Assembly (NCBI RefSeq): GCF_009729555.1
Contig: NZ_WODC01000008.1
Coordinates: 121,117 to 185,116, forward strand
DNA: 64,000 bases
Source: Pseudodesulfovibrio alkaliphilus
Lineage (GTDB): Bacteria; Desulfobacterota; Desulfovibrionia; Desulfovibrionales; Desulfovibrionaceae
Direction of reading: 5' to 3'
The position numbers and the translations under genes were made by a program. Below, piece after piece: positions 25,476-33,639 of this stretch (the first letter of the stretch is position 1; each line of letters starts with the position of its first letter). The notes under the pieces were generated by a model. That model saw only the letters and a program-made list of their open reading frames with translations, did not search any database and had not been told where the DNA came from.

Positions 25476-27617
25476 ATGGCGATGAACGGAGAAGTCGAAA
25501 TACTCGTGGTCGATGACGACCGGATCAACCTCAAGTTGATTCAGGGGATCCTGCGCGGCCAGGATATGCGCGTGATCACGGCCATGTCCGGCGACGAGGC
25601 ATTGTCCAAGGCGGCCGGGAGCAATCCGGCGGTGGCTCTGCTTGATGTCATGATGCCGGGCATGGATGGCTTCGAATTGGCCGAAAGGTTGCGCGCCTCG
25701 GAGCGAACCCGCACTGTGCCCATCATCTTCATCACCGCCATCAGCAAGGAGCGGCGCAATATCTTTCGCGGCTACGAATTGGGCGCGGTGGACTATCTGT
25801 TCAAACCAGTGGAGCCCGAGATCCTGCGCGGCAAGGTGGGCATTTTTGCGGAGCTGCATCGAAAGAACCTTTCGCTGGAAGCCGCCACCCGGCGGCTGGA
25901 AAAGGTTGTGGCCGAGCTGGAGAGTTCCCAATCGGCCCTGCGAGAATCCGAGCAGCGCTACCGGATGGTGGCCGACTACATTCACGACTGGGAAAGCTGG
26001 TTCGGCCCCGACGGCGAGGCTATATACATCTCGCCTTCGTGCGAGCGCATCACAGGGTATTCCCCGGCCCGCTTTGTCGAGGAGCCGGAATTGATCCAGC
26101 GCATTGTGCACCCTGACGATTTCGCTGCGTGGCACAATTACATGACCGGCTCGTCCTTTGCGGAGGAGGGCATCGACTACCGCATCAACCATCGCGATGC
26201 CCGGATCCGGTGGGTGAGCATGGTACGGCATACGGTGGAAGACGACACGGGCAAGCCGCTTGGCGTTCGCCTCAGCGTACGCGACGTGACCAGCCGCAAG
26301 CACATGGAGCAGCGGCTCAAGCATAGTTCCCTGCATGACCCCCTTACCGGCCTTCCAAACAGGGCGCTTTTGTTTGACAGAGTAGGTCAGGCGGCCGAGC
26401 GTTCGGTGCGGACAAACGAATATTTCGCAGTGCTTTTTATTAATCTGGATCGCTTTCAGGTGGTCAACGATCATTTCGGGCACATGGTGGGCGATCGGAT
26501 TTTGGTGGAGATCGGAGTGCGTCTACGCCGTATTGTCCGTCCCGTCGATACTGTCGCTCGGTTTGGCGGTGATGATTTTGTCATTATTTTCGAGGAAATG
26601 CGTCGTAAGCTTGATGTGCGCGACATGGTCAGGCTCGTCAGGGAATCTTTTGTCGAACCTTTTGAGATCGACAGCGTCGAGTTCCCGGTGACGGCAAGTA
26701 TGGGAATCGAAATGGTCAAAGGCTACGGCGAGGCCCCGGACAAGATTGTCCATAACGCTCAACTGGCCATGTACAAGGCCAAGGGGGCGGGCAAGAACCG
26801 ATGCGTTACCTACGAGGCAGGCATGCGCGAGGGCGCTGCCAGCGTTTTGGCCATGGAGTCCGAGTTGAAGCGGGCCTTGCGCGCCAGGGAGTTCGAGGCC
26901 CATTTTCAACCCATCGTCACCCTGGCCGACGGGCAGCTTTATGGTTTCGAGGCCCTGGCCCGCTGGCGCCATCCCGAGCGTGGGCTGGTCAGCCCGGGAG
27001 AGTTCATCCCCCTGGCCGAGGAAACAGGGCTCATCGTCGAGCTGGGCGAGCAGATTCTCGAAGACGCCTGTCGCACCCTGAACCAATGGCGCACCGTCTA
27101 TCCGGCGGCTGCCGAGCTGATCATATCCGTGAACATCTCGGCCAGGCAGTTCGGTGAGGCCGGCCTTGTGGACATGGTCAAGCGGATTCTTGACCGTACG
27201 GGCCTTCCGGCCAACCTGCTCAAGCTCGAGATCACCGAAACCGTTGTTATGCTCGATGCCATGGAGTCTTCCACGCGACTTAATCTTTTAAAATCGTTGG
27301 GCATCATGCTTTCAATCGACGATTTTGGAACCGGCTACTCGTCCATGAGCTATCTTCAGAAATTTCCCATGGACCAACTCAAGATCGACCTGAGCTTCGT
27401 GCGGCTCCTGGAAAAAGGCCCCGAGAACATCGAGATCATCAGGGCCATCGTCAATATGGCTCACAGCCTGCGGCTGCGGGTGGTGGCCGAGGGCATAGAG
27501 TCCGAGCGCCAGCGCGATCTGCTTTATTCCTTGCAATGCGATTACGGTCAGGGCTATCTCTATGCCAGACCTCTTCCGGGCAGCGAGGCCGAGGCGTTTC
27601 TGGCCAGCGGGGAGTGA
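25476..27617 (+). CDS. Response regulator with PAS, GGDEF and EAL domains (c-di-GMP turnover)
   Basis: 713 residues. Receiver domain 5-125 with acidic pair at 13-15 and phospho-acceptor Asp57 (LLDVMMPG); coiled linker; PAS 145-275; GGDEF about 285-445; EAL about 465-710. The cyclase signature reads GGDDF (364-368), with Asp in the usual Glu place, so synthesis may be weak or lost. The EAL domain keeps its metal and catalytic set: E492 (EALARW), NISARQF, EITET, DDFGTGYSS, KIDLSF, VAEGIES. Net c-di-GMP hydrolysis controlled by phosphorylation is therefore likely. An ATG at 25416 would add 20 residues but lacks a ribosome site; AAGGG lies 11 bases before 25476. Confidence 0.92.
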   Translation: MAMNGEVEILVVDDDRINLKLIQGILRGQDMRVITAMSGDEALSKAAGSNPAVALLDVMMPGMDGFELAERLRASERTRTVPIIFITAISKERRNIFRGYELGAVDYLFKPVEPEILRGKVGIFAELHRKNLSLEAATRRLEKVVAELESSQSALRESEQRYRMVADYIHDWESWFGPDGEAIYISPSCERITGYSPARFVEEPELIQRIVHPDDFAAWHNYMTGSSFAEEGIDYRINHRDARIRWVSMVRHTVEDDTGKPLGVRLSVRDVTSRKHMEQRLKHSSLHDPLTGLPNRALLFDRVGQAAERSVRTNEYFAVLFINLDRFQVVNDHFGHMVGDRILVEIGVRLRRIVRPVDTVARFGGDDFVIIFEEMRRKLDVRDMVRLVRESFVEPFEIDSVEFPVTASMGIEMVKGYGEAPDKIVHNAQLAMYKAKGAGKNRCVTYEAGMREGAASVLAMESELKRALRAREFEAHFQPIVTLADGQLYGFEALARWRHPERGLVSPGEFIPLAEETGLIVELGEQILEDACRTLNQWRTVYPAAAELIISVNISARQFGEAGLVDMVKRILDRTGLPANLLKLEITETVVMLDAMESSTRLNLLKSLGIMLSIDDFGTGYSSMSYLQKFPMDQLKIDLSFVRLLEKGPENIEIIRAIVNMAHSLRLRVVAEGIESERQRDLLYSLQCDYGQGYLYARPLPGSEAEAFLASGE

Positions 27618-27658
27618 CGCGATTTTCTTCGAGACAAGCCAAGGGAGACCGTTTGCAC

Positions 27659-27841
27659 ATGAATCTGAGCGCACCGCAACTTATCACCTGGGTCATAGGA
27701 GTCATCCTGGGCCTGCTGGGCATTCTCATTCACCTTGATGTCATGTCCGTGCCAGCCCTTGAGCGCATGGTCCGACCTTTTTGGCTCGTTTCCGCCGGGT
27801 TCGGCATTCTTGCCGTGTCCAACGTCTTCAAGAGACTTTAA
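27659..27841 (+). CDS. Small two-helix membrane protein
   Basis: 60 residues: LITWVIGVILGLLGILIHL and PFWLVSAGFGILAVSNVF are two membrane helices joined by a short charged turn (VPALERMVR). GGGAG at 27643-27647 lies 11 bases before the ATG; an in-frame TTG at 27653 is an alternative. It starts 41 bases after the GGDEF-EAL gene and ends at a strong terminator, so the two are probably co-transcribed. Function unknown. Confidence 0.7.
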   Translation: MNLSAPQLITWVIGVILGLLGILIHLDVMSVPALERMVRPFWLVSAGFGILAVSNVFKRL

Positions 27842-27867
27842 TAGCGCCATTTTTTCACTCCTTCATA

Positions 27868-27909
27868 GGGGCCTGTCCGGGAAATGCGGCAGGCCCCTTG
27901 TCCTGTTTT
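27868..27909 (+). terminator. Rho-independent terminator
   Basis: GGGGCCTG (27868-27875) pairs with CAGGCCCC (27890-27897), followed by a T-rich stretch ending TTTT at 27909. It ends the GGDEF-EAL/small membrane protein transcript. Confidence 0.8.
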
Positions 27910-27991
27910 GCCGGATTGTGTAATCATTGGATACATATGTCTGCGCCGTCTGCCCTGAGGGTGGGGCGATGCACTCGGGAGGAATACGCCA

Positions 27992-28402
27992 ATGGCTGAT
28001 CTGAAACGCTGGAGCCGGGGCGAAATCACCAGGATGCGCCTTGAAATAGACAGGCTTTTCGATGAGCTGTGCCTTGATTTCGATCTGCCCGCCATGGTTT
28101 GCCGTATGACCGGAGACATTGAGCTATGGGAGGAGGATGACGCATTGGTGTGCAGGATGGAGCTGGGAGCCATCGACCCGGACGATGTCACTGTCATGGC
28201 GACTGGGCGATTGCTGGCGATCACCGCCGAGGTGTCCGAGGTGGAGGGCAGCCGACGCCGTTCACGGGCCTTCAGGAGGGAGATCAGGCTGCCCTGCGCG
28301 ATCAGGGCGGACGAGGTCGAGGTCGCCTTTGCCGACAGCGTTCTCTTGGTCCGTCTGCCAAGATGCACCCGCCAGCACATTGTACGGATAATCAAGAAAT
28401 AG
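27992..28402 (+). CDS. Hsp20/alpha-crystallin-family small heat shock protein
   Basis: 136 residues. The alpha-crystallin beta-sandwich covers about 38-130 (DIELWEEDDALVCRMELGAIDPDDVTV, later FRREIRLPCAI and FADSVLLVRLP, in place of the usual A-x-x-x-n-GVL motif). AGGAAT lies just before the ATG. It prevents aggregation of unfolded proteins. It lies 14 bases upstream of the Lon-like protease gene, so a holdase and a protease are co-expressed. No heat-shock promoter or CIRCE element was recognised upstream. Confidence 0.85.
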   Translation: MADLKRWSRGEITRMRLEIDRLFDELCLDFDLPAMVCRMTGDIELWEEDDALVCRMELGAIDPDDVTVMATGRLLAITAEVSEVEGSRRRSRAFRREIRLPCAIRADEVEVAFADSVLLVRLPRCTRQHIVRIIKK

Positions 28403-28416
28403 ACGGAGAAGCCATC

Positions 28417-30924
28417 ATGCCCAGCAAGAAGCCCTCGCACGAAGTTTCCGCCGACAAGCTCAAGTGGACCCTTGATCCCGGAACCATGCCCTTTGCCACC
28501 ACGGATGACCTGGAGCCCCAGACCGAAATCATCGGTCAGAAGCGCGGCGTGGAGGCGTTCCGCTTCGGCATGGGGATGCTCAAGAAGGGGTACAACATCT
28601 TTGTCACTGGTCAGCCAGGTACAGGGCGTCTCTCCACGGTCAAGAAGCTGCTCGCCGAAATGGCGGACAAGAATCACGTCCCTTGCGATCTCTGCTATGT
28701 CAATAATTTCAAACACCCGGAAGCGCCGATTCTCCTCAGGTTCACCTCGGGCGAGGGCAGCGAGTTCAAGCGCGACATGCAGGAGTTTTTGGACACGGTG
28801 AAGCGCGAGGCCCCACAACTCTTCGAGAGCGAGGAGTATATCGCCCGCAAGAACCAGATCGCGGAAGCGCACGAGAAGAAGGTGATGAGTTTTTACAAGG
28901 CCATCGAGGAGCAGGTGAAGGATACCGGGCTGGTGGTGGTGCGTATGCAGATGGGGCCTATCCAGCGCCCCGACGTGGTCCCCCTGGTGGACGGCGAGCC
29001 CAAGCGGATGATCGAGCTTGAGGAGATGGTCGATAACAAGCGGTTCCCGCGTGAGGAGTTCGAACGGCTTCGGTCCAAGCGGTTGGAACTCAAGGAGCAG
29101 ATCGATCAGATCGTCCTGGAGCTCAAGGAGTTGCAAAAGGAGGTCGGCAAGAAGCACGAGGAGGTGGATCGCCTCATGTTCATGGCCCTGGCTCAGGACT
29201 TCATCAAGCCGCTTCGCGAGCGGTATGACGATCCCAAGGTCCAGGCGTATCTCGATTCTGTCCTTGACCACATGGGCGACGAACTGGACAGCATCAAGTC
29301 CCTGGGCAGCCCCCCAAAGCAGGGTCCGCTTCCGGGCATGGTCTTTGGCGGGCCGCCGCCGGAAGTGGTCTTTCATCCTTATCAGGTCAACCTGCTGGTG
29401 GACAATGCCGACAAGCAGGGACCGCCGGTCATCGTGGAGTCCTATCCGACCTACCGCAACCTCTTTGGCAGCATAGAACGGGTCATGGACCGCAACGGCG
29501 GCTGGCATACCGATTACACCAAGATCAAGGCAGGCTCGTTTGTCAAGGCCAACGGCGGCTATCTCGTGATCAACCTGATGGACGCCATTTTCGAGCCGGG
29601 CGTGTGGCAGACTCTCAAGCGTTCGCTCAAGACCGAACAGATCGAGATCGAGACTTTTGATCCCTATTATTTCATCAGCGCCACCGGGCTCAAGCCCGAG
29701 CCCATCGACATGCGTGTCAAGGTGGTGGTGCTGGGCAGTCCGTATCTCTATGCCGTGCTCAAGCGTTACGACGAGGATGTGGCCAAGATATTCAAGGTCT
29801 GGGCCGATTACGAGTCGAGCATGAACCGCGACCAAGACACGGTCATGCAGGTGTCCCGTTTTGTCAGGGGCGAGGTGGACCGAAGCGGACTTCGCCCCTT
29901 CGAGGCGTCGGGCGTTGCCGCCGTGCTGGAGGAGGCTGTGCGCTGGGCCGGGCGGCAGGAGAAGATCTCCACCTCCTTTCCGGCTATGGCTGATCTGCTG
30001 AGCGAGGCCGATCATTTCGCCTCGCGGGACGAGGCGGCCGTGGTGGGGGCGGCCCATGTCAAGGCGGCCGTGGACGCCCGCGTCTACCGCTCCAATCAGA
30101 TCGAGGAGCGCATCCAGGAGATGATCGACCGGGGCAGTCTCTTTGTGGATACCGACGGCGAGGTGGTGGGGCAGGTCAACGGCCTGGCCGTCTACACCAT
30201 GGGCGACTACATGTTCGGCAAGCCAAGCCGGATCACCACCGTGACCTCGTTGGGAAAGGAGGGGATTATCAACATCGAGCGCGAGGCCGACATGTCAGGC
30301 CCCACCCACAACAAGGGCATGCTCATTCTTGCAGGCTACCTGCGCAGCCGCTTTGCCCAGGATAAACCCCTTTCGCTTGCGGCCAGCATTGCCTTTGAGC
30401 AGTCCTACGGAGGCATTGACGGCGACTCGGCTTCTTCCACCGAGCTGTATGCGCTCCTCTCCAGCCTTTCCGGCAAGCCCATCAGGCAATATATTGCCGT
30501 GACCGGCTCGGTGAACCAGTACGGCGAGATTCAGCCCATCGGCGGGGTGAACCACAAGATCGAAGGATTCCACCTCTGCTGCAAGCATGCCGGGTTCACC
30601 GGCAGACAGGGGGTTATGATCCCCCAGGCCAATGTCAAGGATCTCATGCTTCGCGACGAGGTGATCCAGTCTGTCAAGGACGGCAAGTTCCACATCTGGT
30701 CCGTGCGGACCATTGACGAGGGCATCGAGATTCTCACTGGCGTCAAGGCAGGGGAGCGCGGCAAAAACGGTTACCCCAAGGGCACTGTCAATCGACTGGT
30801 CGACGATCGGCTGCGCGAACTGGCCGACGCCTTGGCCGCCTTTGGCAAGAAGGGCGATGACGGTACTGCCGGGAATGTCACAAAAATCAAGTCCGCACGC
30901 AGATCTCCTTCGAAAAAGAAATAG
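28417..30924 (+). CDS. Lon-family ATP-dependent protease (AAA_32/LonB-like)
   Basis: 835 residues. Lacks the LAN substrate domain of classical Lon. The ATPase region has a Walker A-like loop VTGQPGTGRLST (about 65-76) with Arg instead of Lys, as often in this COG1067 group. A long coiled-coil insert (about 200-260) carries RSKRLELKEQIDQIVLELKE. The C-terminal Lon protease domain has the serine in DGDSASSTEL and the lysine in GGVNHKIEGF, an intact Ser-Lys dyad. GGAG lies eight bases before ATG 28417. Co-transcribed with hsp20. The C-terminus ends in a Lys/Ser tail. Confidence 0.93.
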   Translation: MPSKKPSHEVSADKLKWTLDPGTMPFATTDDLEPQTEIIGQKRGVEAFRFGMGMLKKGYNIFVTGQPGTGRLSTVKKLLAEMADKNHVPCDLCYVNNFKHPEAPILLRFTSGEGSEFKRDMQEFLDTVKREAPQLFESEEYIARKNQIAEAHEKKVMSFYKAIEEQVKDTGLVVVRMQMGPIQRPDVVPLVDGEPKRMIELEEMVDNKRFPREEFERLRSKRLELKEQIDQIVLELKELQKEVGKKHEEVDRLMFMALAQDFIKPLRERYDDPKVQAYLDSVLDHMGDELDSIKSLGSPPKQGPLPGMVFGGPPPEVVFHPYQVNLLVDNADKQGPPVIVESYPTYRNLFGSIERVMDRNGGWHTDYTKIKAGSFVKANGGYLVINLMDAIFEPGVWQTLKRSLKTEQIEIETFDPYYFISATGLKPEPIDMRVKVVVLGSPYLYAVLKRYDEDVAKIFKVWADYESSMNRDQDTVMQVSRFVRGEVDRSGLRPFEASGVAAVLEEAVRWAGRQEKISTSFPAMADLLSEADHFASRDEAAVVGAAHVKAAVDARVYRSNQIEERIQEMIDRGSLFVDTDGEVVGQVNGLAVYTMGDYMFGKPSRITTVTSLGKEGIINIEREADMSGPTHNKGMLILAGYLRSRFAQDKPLSLAASIAFEQSYGGIDGDSASSTELYALLSSLSGKPIRQYIAVTGSVNQYGEIQPIGGVNHKIEGFHLCCKHAGFTGRQGVMIPQANVKDLMLRDEVIQSVKDGKFHIWSVRTIDEGIEILTGVKAGERGKNGYPKGTVNRLVDDRLRELADALAAFGKKGDDGTAGNVTKIKSARRSPSKKK

Positions 30925-30962
30925 GAATGCGTATTATTCCTTGACAATCAGGGAGCGATGTC

Positions 30963-30994
30963 AAAGGGTTGTGTCGGAAGCACAACCCTTTTAC
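30963..30994 (+). terminator. Rho-independent terminator after the Lon-like gene
   Basis: AAAGGGTTGTG (30963-30973) and CACAACCCTTT (30981-30991) form a perfect 11-bp stem with a 7-base loop; the arm itself ends in T's. Confidence 0.8.
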
Positions 30995-31015
30995 ATGGCC
31001 TCTGGAGTGAATGCC

Positions 31016-31183
31016 ATGAACCTGCTCAAGCTCAACCTTTGGAGAAAAATCATCCTGGTCGTTTTTGCGTCCAGCGTGGTGGCCATGTTCGCCATCGACT
31101 GGGGCTATGATTTCCATATCCGTCATGTGGTGCGGCTGGCCGTTGGCGCCATGGCCTTTTGGGTTGTGCTGGACCGTCCTTAG
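31016..31183 (+). CDS. Small membrane protein, unknown function
   Basis: 55 residues with an N-terminal hydrophobic helix (KIILVVFASSVVAMFAI) and a second (VRLAVGAMAFWVVL). GGAG at 31004-31007 lies eight bases before the ATG. It follows the terminator of the Lon-like gene, so it would depend on readthrough or its own promoter. Not recognised; moderately likely to be real because of the ribosome site and clean membrane pattern. Confidence 0.55.
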   Translation: MNLLKLNLWRKIILVVFASSVVAMFAIDWGYDFHIRHVVRLAVGAMAFWVVLDRP

Positions 31184-31306
31184 CAGATCATGGCGTGATC
31201 ACGACAATGGCGACGTTTCCTGCACTTTGTAGCTGAGACAGGTCAGGGGCGTTCAGGGCATGGTTATTCTGGTCGATGGCAAGGGGCCGAAAACGCAAAA
31301 AAAGTG

Positions 31307-31335
31307 TTGACGCCGTCTTGCACCTTGATTAATCC
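31307..31335 (+). promoter_or_regulatory. Promoter of the ilv leader-ilvBN operon
   Basis: TTGACG (31307-31312), 17 bases, TAATCC (31330-31335). Transcription would start near 31342, some 27 bases before the leader peptide start. Confidence 0.65.
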
Positions 31336-31368
31336 TAAACCATATTCAGTGAAAGGAACAAACCGCTT

Positions 31369-31473
31369 ATGTGCAACAACAACCACGACAGCCTTCTTTT
31401 CGACGCCCGCCTAGCGGTCGCCGTAGTCGTCGTTGACGTTGTAGTAGGTCGTACCCATAGGGACGCGCCATAG
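31369..31473 (+). CDS. ivbL: ilvBN leader peptide (valine-rich attenuation peptide, IvbL-like)
   Basis: A 34-codon reading frame with AAAGGA 11 bases before its ATG. Codons 16-26 read A-V-A-V-V-V-V-D-V-V-V: eight valines in eleven codons, using GTC, GTA and GTT. Three leucines (codons 9, 10 and 15) precede them. It ends GRTHRDAP. It lies between a good promoter and a terminator hairpin directly upstream of ilvB, the classical layout for attenuation by charged tRNA-Val (and perhaps tRNA-Leu). E. coli ilvBN has a leader with the same design (valine run interrupted once, ending in a Pro), recalled from memory. Too short for normal gene calling; function inferred from layout. Confidence 0.85.
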   Translation: MCNNNHDSLLFDARLAVAVVVVDVVVGRTHRDAP

Positions 31474-31503
31474 CGGGATTGCATTCTTCAAGGATTCACA
31501 TCA

Positions 31504-31534
31504 ACCCCCGTCGGTGCAAACCGGCGGGGGTTTT
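31504..31534 (+). terminator. Attenuator terminator of ilvBN
   Basis: ACCCCCGTCGG (31504-31514), loop TGCAAA, CCGGCGGGGGT (31521-31531): an 11-bp stem with one G-U pair, then TTTT. It lies 30 bases after the leader stop and 42 before ilvB, so it must be bypassed for ilvB transcription. Part of a competing structure may form between GCGGG (31473-31477) and CCCGT inside the 5' arm. Confidence 0.85.
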
Positions 31535-31575
31535 CCGTTCCCGCCGACCATACGGGACAACCAGGAGGCTTCATC

Positions 31576-33249
31576 ATGAGATTCAGCGGCGCGGAGATCA
31601 TTGTCAAACTGCTTGAGCGACAAGGGATAGAAACCATTGCCGGAATCCCTGGAGGGGCCAATCTCCCCCTGTATGACGCCCTTTCGACCAGTTCCATTCG
31701 GCATGTCCTGACCCGTCACGAACAGGGGGCTGGCTTCATCGCCCAGGGGATGGCCAGGGTCACGGGACAGCCCGCAGTCTTCTTCGCTACCTCAGGCCCA
31801 GGGGCTACCAATACGCTGACCGCCATCGCCGACGCCAAGCTCGACTCCATCCCTGTCATCTGCATCACCGGACAGGTGCCCCTGGCCATGATCGGCTCAG
31901 ACGCATTTCAGGAAGTGGACACCTATGGATTGAGTGTGCCCATCACCAAACACAACTATCTGGTCCGTTCCGTGGACGAACTGCTGCGCGTGATTCCCGA
32001 GGCCTTTCGCATCGCGGTTTCGGGCCGCCCTGGGCCGGTGGTCATTGATGTGCCCAAGGATGTCCAGACCGCGATGCTTGAATTCGATGTCTGGCCCGAG
32101 CCGGGCGGGCGTGGTGCCGGTCCCGAGCTGATGGCCCCGGAGCTTGCTTACGCCGCCCGCATGATCGACGAAGCCGAGCGGCCCATGCTCTATCTGGGCG
32201 GCGGTGTGGTCCAGTCCGGTTCCTCGGCTCTGGCACGGGCGCTGGCCGAAAAGGCGTCTATCCCGGCCGCCCTGACACTGATGGGCCTGGGCGTGCTCCC
32301 TGTGGAGCATCCCCTGTGCCTTGGCATGCTCGGCATGCACGGGGCACGGTATACCAATTTGGCCATGGAGCGGTGCGATCTGCTCATTGCGGCCGGGGTG
32401 CGTTTCGACGATCGGGCCACGGGCAAGGTGGCCGAATTTTGCCCGAATGCCCGGATCATCCATCTCGACATCGACGCCAGCGAGTTGGACAAGATCAAGA
32501 GTGCCCATGTGCCGGTGGCGGGCGATCTTGCCGATTCGCTGGCCGCATTGCTCGAACTGGTCAGGCCAGGGGAGCGCGCTCGCTGGCTCGGCGAGGTGGC
32601 GCGGTTCAAGCGTGAACATCCCATGATCATTCCAGGAGCCGATGATCCCTGCTCGCCTTACGGCGTGATTCTCAAGGCCGCCGAACTCTCTGGCGACGAA
32701 GCCATTGTCTGCACCGACGTTGGGCAGCATCAGATGCGAACTGCCCAGGTCTATCCTTTCCGCAGGCCGCGTCAGTGGCTGACTTCGGGCGGACTCGGAA
32801 CCATGGGATTCGGTATGCCCGCCGCCATCGGCGCAGCCCTGGCCGCCCCTGACCGCACCGTGCTTTGCTTTAGCGGCGACGGCTCCATCATGATGAATAT
32901 CCAGGATCTGGCCACGGCTGCGGAGCATCAGGTCAATATCAAGATAATCCTGACAAACAACAACGCCCTGGGGCTGGTGCGCCAGCAGCAGGACCTGTTT
33001 TACGGAAAACGCTATTTCGCGTCCGACTACTCCCGGCGCGTGGACTTCCTCAAGCTTGCCGAAGGGTTTGGTCTTCCCGCCATTGACCTTGGGTCAAGTG
33101 ACGATCCCGAATCCGATCTGGCCGCAGCTCTGGCCAAACCCGGGCCGTGCCTGATTCATGTCCCGGTCAGCCCGGATGCCCCGGTGTATCCCATGGTTCC
33201 CCCCGGAGCCGCCAACTCGCAGATGATCGGAGGTGAAACCCATGTGTAA
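31576..33249 (+). CDS. ilvB: Acetolactate synthase large subunit (IlvB type)
   Basis: 557 residues with the three ThDP-enzyme domains. The N-terminal pyrimidine-binding domain has the catalytic Glu in TRHEQGAGFIAQG. The central domain is about 190-330. The C-terminal PP domain has GDGSIMMNIQDLATAAEH ending in NNNALG, the ThDP motif. FQEVDTYGLSVPITKHNYLV is close to the E. coli IlvB sequence as I recall it. It condenses two pyruvates to acetolactate (valine/leucine) or pyruvate with 2-oxobutyrate (isoleucine). AGGAGG precedes the ATG. Overlaps ilvN by eight bases. Confidence 0.95.
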   Translation: MRFSGAEIIVKLLERQGIETIAGIPGGANLPLYDALSTSSIRHVLTRHEQGAGFIAQGMARVTGQPAVFFATSGPGATNTLTAIADAKLDSIPVICITGQVPLAMIGSDAFQEVDTYGLSVPITKHNYLVRSVDELLRVIPEAFRIAVSGRPGPVVIDVPKDVQTAMLEFDVWPEPGGRGAGPELMAPELAYAARMIDEAERPMLYLGGGVVQSGSSALARALAEKASIPAALTLMGLGVLPVEHPLCLGMLGMHGARYTNLAMERCDLLIAAGVRFDDRATGKVAEFCPNARIIHLDIDASELDKIKSAHVPVAGDLADSLAALLELVRPGERARWLGEVARFKREHPMIIPGADDPCSPYGVILKAAELSGDEAIVCTDVGQHQMRTAQVYPFRRPRQWLTSGGLGTMGFGMPAAIGAALAAPDRTVLCFSGDGSIMMNIQDLATAAEHQVNIKIILTNNNALGLVRQQQDLFYGKRYFASDYSRRVDFLKLAEGFGLPAIDLGSSDDPESDLAAALAKPGPCLIHVPVSPDAPVYPMVPPGAANSQMIGGETHV

Positions 33250-33520
33250 ACAAACGGTTATCCAGCTGACGGTGAACAACCATCCCGGTGTCATGTCGCA
33301 CATCTGCGGCCTGTTCGCACGGCGCGCCTACAATGTGGAGGGCATCGCCTGCATGCCTGTCAACGGCGGCGCCACCAGCCGCATCTGGTTGCTGGTGAAT
33401 GCCGATGGGCGGCTCGATCAGATGATCAAGCAGGTGGACAAGCTGGAGGACGTGCTCATTGTCGAGCGCCATGACGGCGGACACGCAGTCTTCACCCGGA
33501 TGGCCGAGTTCGTGGCCTGA
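33242..33520 (+). CDS. ilvN: Acetolactate synthase small (regulatory) subunit
   Basis: 92 residues, one ACT domain (about 5-75): VIQLTVNNHPGVMSHICGLFARRAYNVEGI. Short like E. coli IlvN (about 96) rather than the roughly 165-residue IlvH. It binds valine for feedback inhibition and activates IlvB. GGAGGT at 33228-33233 lies eight bases before ATG 33242; a GTG at 33233 is within the ribosome site and unlikely. The start lies inside the end of ilvB, so translation is probably coupled. Confidence 0.94.
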   Translation: MCKQTVIQLTVNNHPGVMSHICGLFARRAYNVEGIACMPVNGGATSRIWLLVNADGRLDQMIKQVDKLEDVLIVERHDGGHAVFTRMAEFVA

Positions 33521-33545
33521 TCGGTTCTGGCAATGCCCGATATGA

Positions 33546-33574
33546 GGCCGACCTCGTCAAATTCGGGGTCGGCC
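33546..33574 (+). terminator. Likely terminator after ilvN
   Basis: GGCCGACC (33546-33553) pairs with GGTCGGCC (33567-33574), a perfect 8-bp stem. No T-run follows, so efficiency is uncertain. Confidence 0.5.
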
Positions 33575-33639
33575 CTAAAGTTATGGATGGAGTGGTCGAT
33601 AACGCTTGCGGATACCCACGATTAGACCCCGGAGATTCC

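Noticed and set aside
27838..30057. A 739-codon minus-strand frame opposite hsp20 and the Lon-like gene
   Set aside because: Antisense shadow; it crosses an intergenic terminator and has no ribosome site or domain.
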